Assembly: GCA_015501075.1 (NCBI GenBank)
Contig: JADNYJ010000005.1
Span: 496,001 to 560,000, forward strand
Origin: Gymnopilus junonius
Lineage: Eukaryota; Basidiomycota; Agaricomycetes; Agaricales; Galerinaceae
Direction of reading: 5' to 3'
DNA: 64,000 nucleotides
The translations under genes were made by a program, and so were the position numbers. A model generated the notes under the pieces. The model ran no database searches. It saw only the letters and a list, made by a program, of their open reading frames with translations, and was not told the origin of the DNA. Numbering within the stretch: position 1 is the first letter of the stretch; each line of letters begins with the position of its first letter. This document shows, piece after piece, positions 55,565-64,000 of this stretch.

Positions 55565-57432
55565 AGACCTTTCACTCAAGGATTTACCCAGATCCCCAAC
55601 CTCAAATTTGACAAAACTTATGCATCAGTCCCTTGCCTGGAATCCATCTGGGTGGTAGTGGCTATTGTGGCATACATAGGCCTCTATCTCTGGCAAATCA
55701 ACTTTGTTTCAGCCTATCTTAACAGCAATAACAAGTTCCTCATATACATGGAGCATGTTATGATTTCCCTTTTCTCATTATTGTTTCTAGACTCAATGGG
55801 TGGCCAGACCACCATCTCATCTATTTCTCTTTCTCTTTTTGTTCCCTTTCCTTATGCAGACAATGTTTCCATCTGTGATCATCTTTGACACTGCCTCACC
55901 CCAATGATCATTTCTCTTCCTCCATCTTTTCTTGAAACCTCATTATATGAACAATCTTTTCTTTATGATGATCATCCCTTACTCTGATGATCATCCCTAT
56001 TCCTCCCCTTGTTTCACTTATGTTTTAGCTATTTATTATCATAACCCAATACTTATATAAACCATAGTTTACCAGACATGTTCTTTAGCTAGTTCTTGAG
56101 AATCAATCTCTAGTAACTACCAGAGTGAGCTTGAACCCTTAAAGGCAATCTTCAGTTGAAGACAATACCTTAAGTGGACTTCATCAAATGACCTCTATGA
56201 CCACTACACTTGACTTAATCTCTCCAGATTAAGTTCAATCATAAAAGTCATAACAGAGCAGCCACCTGGATTCATCAAGGAGGGGGAGGAAGATATGGTG
56301 AATATTGCATTAAAGACAATTTATGGGACCATGAATGGAGTGTACGACTGGGTGAACACACTGGGAGGACCATACAAAGACCTCAGATACTATGAATCAA
56401 AGGCTGACCCATGTATCCACCATCAAGTCAATGAGAACAGGTTCACTTTGACAGGCACTTATACAGATGATATACTTGGAGTGTCTTGAACTTGCAAAGG
56501 GGAAGAAGCAGCAAAGAAGAAATTAGGGGAATGCTATGAGATGAAGGATGTGGGGGAGCTAAGGTACATTCTGGGGATGAGTATCAACCATGACAAATCC
56601 ACTGGATCAATTTTGCTATCCCAACAAGTCTACCTCATGCAAGTATTGGAGCGCTTCAGCATGGAAGACTGCAACCCCAAACCAACTCCCCTTCCCACCA
56701 GTATAAACCTATCATCCCTAAACTCACCCAGAATGGAGGAAGACTGAAAGTTTATGGAAGTCAAACTGTACAACAAAGCACTTGGATCCATCATGTGGGC
56801 ACAAAGCACAACCCAACCCAACTTATCATTTACTGTAAATCTTCTTGTATGATTCCAGGCTAACACAGGCTGCATGCATTGGATTGCAATGCTCCATGTA
56901 TTTGCCTACATTAAAGGAATGCTTGAATATCAGATTACATACTGCCAGGGGAGCAGTGCAGGACTGAAACCAGTGGGGTATGTGGACTCAGATTATGCTG
57001 GCAATCCTGATACACACTGGTTGACATCTGGGTACCTATTTACCATGGCAGGAGGTGCCGTATCATGGAGTTCAAAGCACCAACCCACAGTAGCTCTATT
57101 GACCACCAAGGCAGAGTATATAGCACTGTTGCAAGCTGCCCAGCAAACAATGTGGATGTTCTTGTTTATGAACAAAGTCAGATTACCTCAAGACCTACTG
57201 GCAACACTATACAAGGATAATACCTCATTCATCACCCTCACTATCAATGCTAAAGGACATTCCAAGGCCAAACATATCAATGTTTGACACCATTACATAC
57301 AGGAACAAGTTCAAGAGGGCAACATCAATATTATACACATACTATCTTCCAAAAACATCACTGACATATTGACAAAACCACTCAACTGTATTACTCATCA
57401 ATGTTTGGTCCACTGCCTCCTCCTCAACATCT
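55565..57432 (+). pseudogene. Copia-2 reverse transcriptase and RNase H, interrupted by a solo LTR
   Basis: A different Copia lineage, plus strand. It begins inside reverse transcriptase at 55565 (FTQGFTQIPNLKFDKTYASV, LYLWQINFVSAYLNS, IYMEH) directly against the Copia-1 LTR. A 500-bp solo LTR (55756-56255) splits IYME|QPPGFIKEGEED. Then come YYESKADPCIHHQ, TYTDDILGVS (the catalytic YxDD), GELRYILGMSINHDK, and RNase H with GYVDSDYAGNPDTHWLTSG and EYIALLQAAQQTMWMF, ending near 57432 with ILTKPLN. Stops include TGA after GVS, MEED, LLV and HINV. It is followed by the purine tract CTGGGGGAG and an LTR. Confidence 0.9.
55756..56255 (+). mobile_element. Solo LTR, 500 bp, with GAGCA target duplication
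   Basis: It starts TGTTATGATT and ends TCATAACA, flanked by GAGCA on both sides (55751-55755 and 56256-56260). TG...CA ends with a 5-bp duplication define an LTR element reduced to one LTR. Contains a TATATAAA-like box near 56050. Excluding it restores the host Copia-2 frame. No relative of it was seen elsewhere in the window. Confidence 0.92.
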
Positions 57433-57455
57433 AGGATCATGGAAGCCTGGGGGAG

Positions 57456-57932
57456 TGTTGAAGGAGGCTCCCTGTGACCACAATACATATTCTATTTTTA
57501 CTCTTTATATCTCCCAATGCTTCTCCCACTGCTTCTTTATCATTCCATATTGGATATTACTTTCCATTTTCAGTGTTGGCCCACACAGCCACTGTGGCTG
57601 TGGTCTATACCAAGCACACCACCAGACAGTTTATGTAGGTTGCATATGATAAACCCCTTCATTACTTTTCATATATACATGACCTGTTTTTATTCCACCA
57701 CATCAGCCATCATTCATGCTTTCCATGACTGACTCTGAGGTGAGCAGATCATATGTCAGACATTCTATTACCATACTAACTACCTGTAGTTTATTACTTC
57801 ATAATCTCTTTCAGGTAGTTCAATATAGCCATCATTCACACTTTCTGTGACTGACTCTGAGTTTATTACTTCATAATCTCTTTCATTCTTTTCTTAATCT
57901 TGTGAGGCATAAACCAAACCATGTTCCTAACA
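57456..57932 (+). repeat. Copia-2 3' LTR
   Basis: Begins TGTTGAAGGAGGCTCCC right after the purine tract. The right end is placed at CCTAACA (57932) because TG...CA gives 477 bp; this end is less sure. Contains an internal direct repeat with TTTATTACTTCATAATCTCT at about 57790 and 57860. Confidence 0.65.
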
Positions 57933-58266
57933 GAACATGATGCAATTAGGATTGCCAAATACTGTTGAAACTACTGTACCACTTTGACTGCATGTTCACA
58001 TCATGTTACACATTACACTCATAGTTTACTGGACCAGATGTTGAGAACCCAATGTTATGCATTACAGACAAAAAATGTGTTCACTTTCTGGATGCCAACA
58101 GGGCATTATTTTTTCAAGTTTGTGGCTGTATTAAAAAATTTGTCATTAAGATCCCAAACCAAAATGACTGCACTTAATCAACAAATCTCACTGCCAAAAA
58201 GGCTATAGAATGCATTGCTAAGTATAGAAAAGGTGCCTGTAAGGTCCAAGATTTAAATTGTCCTCA

Positions 58267-58744
58267 TGTTAAGTTCTTGATGAAGGGAAGGGCAGAGCAG
58301 GCAGAGGAGATCCACGTCGGAGCTACATCAGAGTATGTCAGTGTCAGAGTTGGTCTTAGCATAACATATGTAGACATAGGTTGAGACTTCCACTTCAATG
58401 TGTGTGTTGTGCTCCATTGTCTGGATGTTGTCTCGAATTTCAGAGTCAGATCGGAATGAGAGAATGGAGTAGAGAGCATGGATTGATTAATGAACAATAT
58501 ATGAACTAAGGTACCTAATAATAGTTCTAAGGTTTTTATACTATGGAGGAAACTAAGCAGAGACCATACATGTACTAGTGAGCAGGCAGACATGTAAGTT
58601 ATTCTGCACTACTCGGAGTTGCCTAGCTATGTGAATCATAATCTAAGTGTCTACATGTTCTGGGACTTGTAGTACTTGAGGGGATCATGAGGTTGGAGTT
58701 CATATAGTCAGAGATCAGAGTTGGTCAGAGGCACATATATAACA
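58267..58744 (-). repeat. Gypsy 3' LTR, left arm
   Basis: 478 bp, minus orientation (TGTTATATATGTGCC to CTTAACA). It is followed at 58745 by the complement of the purine tract. The first ~115 bp beside the flank are identical to the right-arm LTR, after which differences begin. Confidence 0.9.
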
Positions 58745-58870
58745 GTATTTCCCCCTTAGGCTGAACCTTGAGGCCTGTGCATGGGAATGGTCATGTGCTG
58801 GTTGGTTTTGGTTTTTGAAATTTTCATTCAGTCCTCTCTTCAATATTGTCATTCTACCTCCCCCATCAAT

Positions 58871-59636
58871 ATGTTGCACACCAATTCTGACTCGGAGGAT
58901 TTGAAGACCTCGAAGACCTCGAAGCACAGGAGCAGAAACTCGCGCTCCAGAGGGAAGAGCTTCATTGGAAGCAAGAATGAATGGAGCAGAAGCACGGGAG
59001 GCAGAGGAGCATGCAGAGGGAATGGCAGGCAGAAGAAGCATGGAAGGCAGCCAAGGTGGAGGAGGCAGCAGAGGCAGAGAAGGCAGCAGAGGCAGAGTGG
59101 AGGAAAACCGAAGGGAAAGAAGAAGGTGCAGCCAAAGAAGAAGGTGGCTGTGATGCAGCAGAAGGTGGTGCGACATGGGAGTTGGCCAGAGTGTATGAGG
59201 CAATGGTGGAGTCATCTGCATTTGGTGTGTGTAGGTGGGGGAAGTGCCTATGGCCAAGGTAAGTCCCAGTTTTAATTTTTCTTTGTTATGATTTAATTAT
59301 TGACTTGTGATTTGTTTTTAGTGAGGGTACCAGCAAGGTGGCATCGTGCAAGCACTGCCAAGTGCAGTGCAAGGGTTGCAAGATCGGCAGAGGAGCTGTG
59401 AGGTCAGAGGGTCAGGTGGAGTCAGAGGTATGACCAGCCAAGGCAACAGGGGTGGCAAAGCCCAAGCCCAAGATGACAGCAGAGGTGCAGAAAGGGCTGG
59501 GTATTGAGCAATGTGCTCAATACCTGAGGGAGATGTGGTGTTGAAGAGGAAGAGGGAAGAATCATTGGAGTCAGAGGAGGAGTCAGAGTATGAGGAGTTG
59601 GAGGATGAGGTGCCAGTAAAGCATGCTCATCAATAG
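58871..59636 (+). pseudogene. Antisense Cys-rich gene of the Gypsy element, left copy
   Basis: It lies between the chromodomain end and the 3' LTR, on the strand opposite to pol. ATG at 58871. The N-terminus has an acidic then Gln/Glu-rich coiled-coil-like stretch (one base is missing near 58905 compared with the right copy), then an Ala/Glu/Lys helix (AWKAAKVEEAAEAEKAAEAE). Then comes CRWGKCLWP, a canonical intron GTAAGT...TTTTTAG (59260-59321), and CKHCQVQCKGCKIG. The C-terminal part is basic then very acidic (REESLESEEESEYEELEDE), stopping at 59636 in another frame, so an intron or indel precedes it. The C-x2-C/C-x-W-P/C-x2-C pattern resembles a small zinc-binding cluster seen in other agaricomycete proteins of unknown role. 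Confidence 0.6.
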
Positions 59637-59720
59637 ATAGTTATTGTTTTTTGTAGTCTTTCTTTTTTTTTCTATATACTTGTTTTTTCTTGTTAATGAT
59701 GTTTTTGGGTGAATTGTAAA

Positions 59721-60195
59721 CTAAGTGAGAGATGAAAGGGGTCTGGGTTTGTCAGGGTAAGCAGAGTGAAAGTCAGAGATGAGGTTGGGTGTGTGTTCGA
59801 GTTCAGTAGCTGGGAGCCAGGATTGTTCTTCATTGGTGCCTTTGTAACCTAACCAGCAAACTAAGTACAATAATTTGCACTTGCATCATTGATCAAGCTT
59901 GGAGTTGAGGACTTCAGTGATTTCATATTCAATTTCACCTTCGACTTCAACAGGCAGAGGCAGAGGTTGAGTCCAATTCAGAATGATGTTCGGAGTAAAC
60001 AGTTCCAGCATAGAAACATGGTAAACAGGGTGAACACTGTGCATGGAGTCAGGAAGTTGTAAGGTAAAGGAGTGTGTGCCAGCTTTGGCAATAATATCAA
60101 AAGGACCGTAATATTTTTCAGAGAGTTTTTTGGAGGGACATGTGGTGTGGAAGAATTTTGCTTTGACGAATGCTTGTTGTCTGACTTGGAAGTTC
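59721..60195 (-). pseudogene. Gypsy integrase end and chromodomain, left copy
   Basis: Minus-strand mirror of 60890-61354, with the GPF/Y-type region (KYYGPFDIIAKAGTH) and chromodomain tail. Ends at TAG 59721. The upstream part of pol is cut at the palindrome centre (60195). Confidence 0.8.
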
Positions 60196-61354
60196 CAAAC
60201 CTCAATGACACAAACCCTACAGATTGCTCAAACAGCTCCCGATCCCCAAATGTCCCTGGAATTCAATATCAATGGACTTTATTGAAATCCTTCTGATGTC
60301 CAACAGACATGATGTGATCCTAGTTGTTGTTGACTGACTCACTAAGCAAGCCATATTCATTCCAACCACCTCTGCTTGCACCTCTGAAGACCTCACCATG
60401 CTTTTCATCATTTATGTGTTCTCCAAGTATGGCATCCCTGAACACATTACCTCTGACCGTGGACCTGAATTCGTCTCCCATTTTTTCTGCTCTCTAGGAA
60501 AAGCACTTGACATGAAACTACACTTCACCTCTGGATACCATCCTGAAGGTGATGGCCAGACTGAATGCACTAATCAGATACTAGAACAATACCTCCAAAT
60601 TTATTGCAACTATCAGTAAGACAATTGGTCAAATCTACTACCTCTTGCAGAGTTTGCTTACAATAATGCTCCTAGTGCTACAACTGGCATCTCACCTTTC
60701 TTTGCTAATAAAGGTTACCACCCTAACATGGCTATCCACCCTGAACACGACCTCACCTCTGCTCACACTCATGATTTTGTTGTTGATTTAGATGAATTAC
60801 ACAAAGAACTGAAGAATGCTATTGCTGAATCACAAAAGTGTTATCAAGTCTCCGCCGACCTCTGACGAACTCCGCCACTGGACTTCCAAGTCAGACAACA
60901 AGCATTCGTCAAAGCAAAATTCTTCCACACCACATGTCCCTCCAAAAAACTCTCTGAAAAATATTACGGTCCTTTTGATATTATTGCCAAAGCTGGCACA
61001 CACTCCTTTACCTTACAACTTCCTGACTCCATGCACAGTGTTCACCCTGTTTACCATGTTTCTATGCTGGAACTGTTTACTCCGAACATCATTCTGAATT
61101 GGACTCAACCTCTGCCTCTGCCTGTTGAAGTCGAAGGTGAAATTGAATATGAAATCACTGAAGTCCTCAACTCCAAGCTTGATCAATGATGCAAGTGCAA
61201 ATTATTGTACTTAGTTTGCTGGTTAGGTTACAAAGGCACCAATGAAGAACAATCCTGGCTCCCAGCTACTGAACTCGAACACACACCCAACCTCATCTCT
61301 GACTTTCACTCTGCTTACCCTGACAAACCCAGACCCCTTTCATCTCTCACTTAG
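60196..61354 (+). pseudogene. Ty3/Gypsy chromovirus integrase and chromodomain, right copy
   Basis: 60196-60889 is the unpaired spacer at the palindrome centre. It encodes the integrase core: SISMDFIEIL (first Asp), HITSDRGPEFVSHFF (second Asp) and GDGQTECTNQILEQYL (Glu). Then come [52 protein letters not shown] and a C-terminal chromodomain (EYEITEVLNSKL ... YLVCWLGYKGTNEEQSWLPATEL, ending PDKPRP at TAG 61352). Stops within: TGA at VVVD|LTKQ, TAA after CNYQ, TGA after SADL and after KLDQ. A chromodomain directs insertion to heterochromatin in chromoviruses. Confidence 0.9.
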
Positions 61355-61438
61355 TTTACAATTCACCCAAAAACATCATTAACAAGAAAAAACAAGTATA
61401 TAGAAAAAAAAAGAAAGACTACAAAAAACAATAACTAT

Positions 61439-62213
61439 CTATTGATGAGCATGCTTTACTGGCACCTCATCCTCCAACTCCTCATACTCTGACTCCTCCT
61501 CTGACTCCAATGATTCTTCCCTCTTCCTCTTCAACACCACATCTCCCTCAGGTATTGAGCACATTGCTCAATACCCAGCCCTTTCTGCACCTCTGCTGTC
61601 ATCTTGGGCTTGGGCTTTGCCACCCCTGTTGCCTTGGCTGGTCATACCTCTGACTCCACCTGACCCTCTGACCTCACAGCTCCTCTGCCGATCTTGCAAC
61701 CCTTGCACTGCACTTGGCAGCACTTGCACGATGCTGCCTTGCTGGTACCCTCTCTAAAAACAAATCACAAGTCAAAAATTAAATCATAACAAAGAAAAAT
61801 TAAAAATGGGACTTACCTTGGCCATAGGCACTTTGCCCCCACCCACACGCACCAAATGCAGATGACTCCACCCATCACCTCATACACTCCGGCTGACTCC
61901 CGTGTCATGACTGCCTTCTGCTGTGTCACAGCCACCTTCTCCTTTGGCTGCACCTTCTTCTTTCCCTTCATGGTTTTCCTCCACTCCACCTCCACTGCCT
62001 TCTCTGCCTTGGCTGCCTCCTCCACCTCAGCTGCCTTCCATGCTTCTTCTGCCACTCATTCTGCCTCTGCACACTCCTCTGCCTCCTGTCACTTCTGCTC
62101 TATCATTCTTGATTCTGACAAAGCTCTTCCCTCTGGAGCACGAGTTTCTGCTCCTGCACTTCGAGGTCTTCGAGGTCTTCGAAATCCTCCAAGTCAGAAT
62201 TGGTGTGCGACAT
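61439..62213 (-). pseudogene. Antisense Cys-rich gene of the Gypsy element, right copy
   Basis: Mirror of 58871-59636, with the better-preserved start: ATG at 62213 gives MSHTNSDLEDFEDLEDLEVQ, then QKLVLQREEL, a stop, and in a neighbouring frame the Ala/Glu/Lys helix and KGKKKVQPKEKVAVTQQK. Next is GGVICIWCVWVGAKCLWP, the intron (donor GTAAGT beside CTTGGCC near 61820), and the CxxC part after it. The ATG, coiled coil, cysteines, splice sites and acidic end are in the same order as in the left copy. Convergent with pol: their stops are about 85 bp apart. Confidence 0.6.
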
Positions 62214-62340
62214 CTTGACAGGGGAGGTAGAATGACAATATTGAAGAGAGGACTGAATGAAAAATTTCAAACACCAAAACCAACCAGCATGTGACCATTC
62301 CCATGCACAGGCCTCAAGGTTCAGCCTAAGGGGGAAATAC

Positions 62341-62813
62341 TGTTATATATGTGCCTCCAACCAACTCCGATCTCTGACTATATGAACTCTGACCTCATGA
62401 TCCCCTCGAAGTACTACAAGTCCCAGAACACATAGACACTTAGATTACATGTAGCTAGGCAACTCCGAGTAGTGCAGATAACTTACACGTCTGCCTGCTC
62501 ACTAGTACACATACAGTCTCTGCTTAGTTTCTTCCATAGTATAAAAACCATAGAACTATTATTAGGTACCTTAGTTTGTATATTGTTCATTAATCAATCC
62601 ACACTCTCTACTCCACTCTCTCATCTGACCCAACTCCGAAATTTGAGACAACGTCCAGACAATGGAGTGCAACACACACGTTGAAGCTAAAGTCTCAATC
62701 CTATGTCTACATATGTTATGCTAAGACCAACTCTGACACTGACATACTCTGATGTAGCTCCGACGTGGATCTCCTCTGCCTGCTCTGCCCTTCCCTTCAT
62801 CAAGAACTTAACA
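62341..62813 (+). repeat. Gypsy 3' LTR, right arm
   Basis: 473 bp, TGTTATATATGTGCC to AAGAACTTAACA, directly preceded by the purine tract AAGGGGGAAATAC. This fixes the element's direction as plus in this arm and so shows the Cys-rich gene to be antisense. Confidence 0.92.
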
Positions 62814-63147
62814 TGAGGACAATTTAAATCTTGGACCTTACAGGCACCTTTTCTATACTTAGCAATGCATTCTATAGCCTTTTTGGCAGTGAGATTTGTT
62901 GATTAAGTGCAGTCATTTTGGTTTGGGATCTTAATGACAAATTTTTTAATACAGCCACAAACTTGAAAAAATAATGCCCTGTTGGCATCCAGAAAGTGAA
63001 CACATTTTTTGTCTGTAATGCATAACATTGGGTTCTCAACATCTGGTCCAGTAAACTATGAGTGTAATGTGTAACATGATGTGAACATGCAGTCAAAGTG
63101 GTACAGTAGTTTCAACAGTATTTGGCAATCCTAATTGCATCATGTTC

Positions 63148-64000
63148 TGTTAGGAACATGGTTTGGTTTATGCCTCACAAGATTAAGAAAAGAATGAAAG
63201 AGATTATGAAGTAATAAACTCAGAGTCAGTCACAGAAAGTGTGAATGATGGCTATATTGAACTACCTGAAAGAGATTATGAAGTAATAAACTACAGGTAG
63301 TTAGTATGGTAATAGAATGTCTGACATATGATCTGCTCACCTCAGAGTCAGTCATGGAAAGCATGAATGATGGCTGATGTGGTGGAATAAAAACAGGTCA
63401 TGTATATATGAAAAGTAATGAAGGGGTTTATCATATGCAACCTACATAAACTGTCTGGTGGTGTGCTTGGTATAGACCACAGCCACAGTGGCTGTGTGGG
63501 CCAACACTGAAAATGGAAAGTAATATCCAATATGGAATGATAAAGAAGCAGTGGGAGAAGCATTGGGAGATATAAAGAGTAAAAATAGAATATGTATTGT
63601 GGTCACAGGGAGCCTCCTTCAACACTCCCCCAGGCTTCCATGATCCTAGATGTTGAGGAGGAGGCAGTGGACCAAACATTGATGAGTAATACAGTTGAGT
63701 GGTTTTGTCAATATGTCAGTGATGTTTTTGGAAGATAGTATGTGTATAATATTGATGTTGCCCTCTTGAACTTGTTCCTGTATGTAATGGTGTCAAACAT
63801 TGATATGTTTGGCCTTGGAATGTCCTTTAGCATTGATAGTGAGGGTGATGAATGAGGTATTATCCTTGTATAGTGTTGCCAGTAGGTCTTGAGGTAATCT
63901 GACTTTGTTCATAAACAAGAACATCCACATTGTTTGCTGGGCAGCTTGCAACAGTGCTATATACTCTGCCTTGGTGGTCAATAGAGCTACTGTGGGTTGG
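63148..64000 (-). pseudogene. Copia-2 RNase H end and LTR, inverted copy
   Basis: Identical by eye to the reverse complement of 57080-57932, including the same premature TGA after HINV and the same purine tract. The LTR is 63148-63624; the coding remnant runs on past the right edge. Confidence 0.9.

Larger units (their letters stand above)
57080..60195 (+). repeat. Left arm of a giant palindrome
   Basis: The reverse complement of this arm recurs at 60890-64000; positions pair with a sum of about 121080. 57080-58380 is identical to 62700-64000 in every stretch I compared. 58381-60195 pairs with 60890-62699 at roughly 93-95%. The palindrome continues past the right edge, so its true left end may be upstream of 57080. 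Confidence 0.93.
60890..64000 (-). repeat. Right arm of the giant palindrome
   Basis: See the left arm. It contains, right to left, Copia-2 RNase H (63648-64000), the Copia-2 LTR (63148-63624), the flank, Gypsy LTR, antisense gene and pol end. It runs off the window. Confidence 0.93.

Noticed and set aside
58871..59640. The antisense gene taken as Gypsy gag
   Set aside because: LTR polarity, the purine tract and the genuine gag with zinc knuckle at 50.7-52.1 kb show that it lies 3' of pol on the opposite strand.
57080..64000. Palindrome as the terminal repeat of a linear plasmid or a telomere end
   Set aside because: The arms consist of ordinary retrotransposon pieces with no terminal protein, polymerase or telomeric repeat.

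Overview
The window is eukaryotic and reads as a gene-poor, transposon-rich stretch of a mushroom-forming fungus (Agaricomycetes). The evidence is short GT-AG introns (about 50-70 nt), KDZ and Plavaka transposases, Ulp1-type proteases in KDZ elements, DUF6698-type proteins and FAR1-type Mutator-like remnants, which together are typical of that class. No rRNA, tRNA, CRISPR or bacterial-style operon was seen. Species cannot be named from the sequence. || Layout: 1-1015 carries the start of an unassigned minus-strand gene. 2222-3312 is the N-terminal part of a Plavaka transposase. 3715-4196 is an inverted copy of the 5' end of a gene that lies at 39-42 kb. 7.1-11.6 kb is a long, low-complexity, intron-rich minus-strand gene broken by TGA codons. 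13.1-13.9 kb is a MYND-finger gene with a frameshift. 14.2-15.8 kb is a ~320-bp tandem repeat. 16.4-18.8 kb holds three small lineage-type genes. 18.9-23.5 kb is a decayed KDZ transposon (CxC1 cluster, DDE core, Ulp1 protease). 26.6-29.4 kb has a two-exon unknown gene and a DUF6698 gene. 29.6-37 kb is a second Plavaka transposase split by a nearly intact 3.6-kb PIF/Harbinger element. 39.1-41.8 kb is an XPF-like/helix-hairpin-helix protein that may be the fungal Zip2/SHOC1 meiotic factor. || From 42 kb onward the DNA is a nest of mobile elements. A Mutator-like/FAR1 relic is split by a Copia element (LTRs at 42448 and 53510). That element contains a truncated Ty3/Gypsy element, whose LTR is in turn split by a hAT-type MITE. 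To the right are a deletion derivative of the same Copia, a second Copia split by a 500-bp solo LTR, and a >6.9-kb palindrome built from two inverted 3' halves of a Ty3/Gypsy chromovirus plus the second Copia. || Two signals run through the window. Nearly every in-frame stop in the dead elements is TGA, usually at an expected Arg (CGA), and LTR pairs differ mostly at CpG. This points to CpG methylation and deamination rather than classical RIP. The Gypsy family also carries, between pol and its 3' LTR, a spliced antisense gene for a coiled-coil, Cys-rich, acidic-tailed protein. I regard this as the most novel item. All family names are from recognition of motifs by eye; no database search was run.
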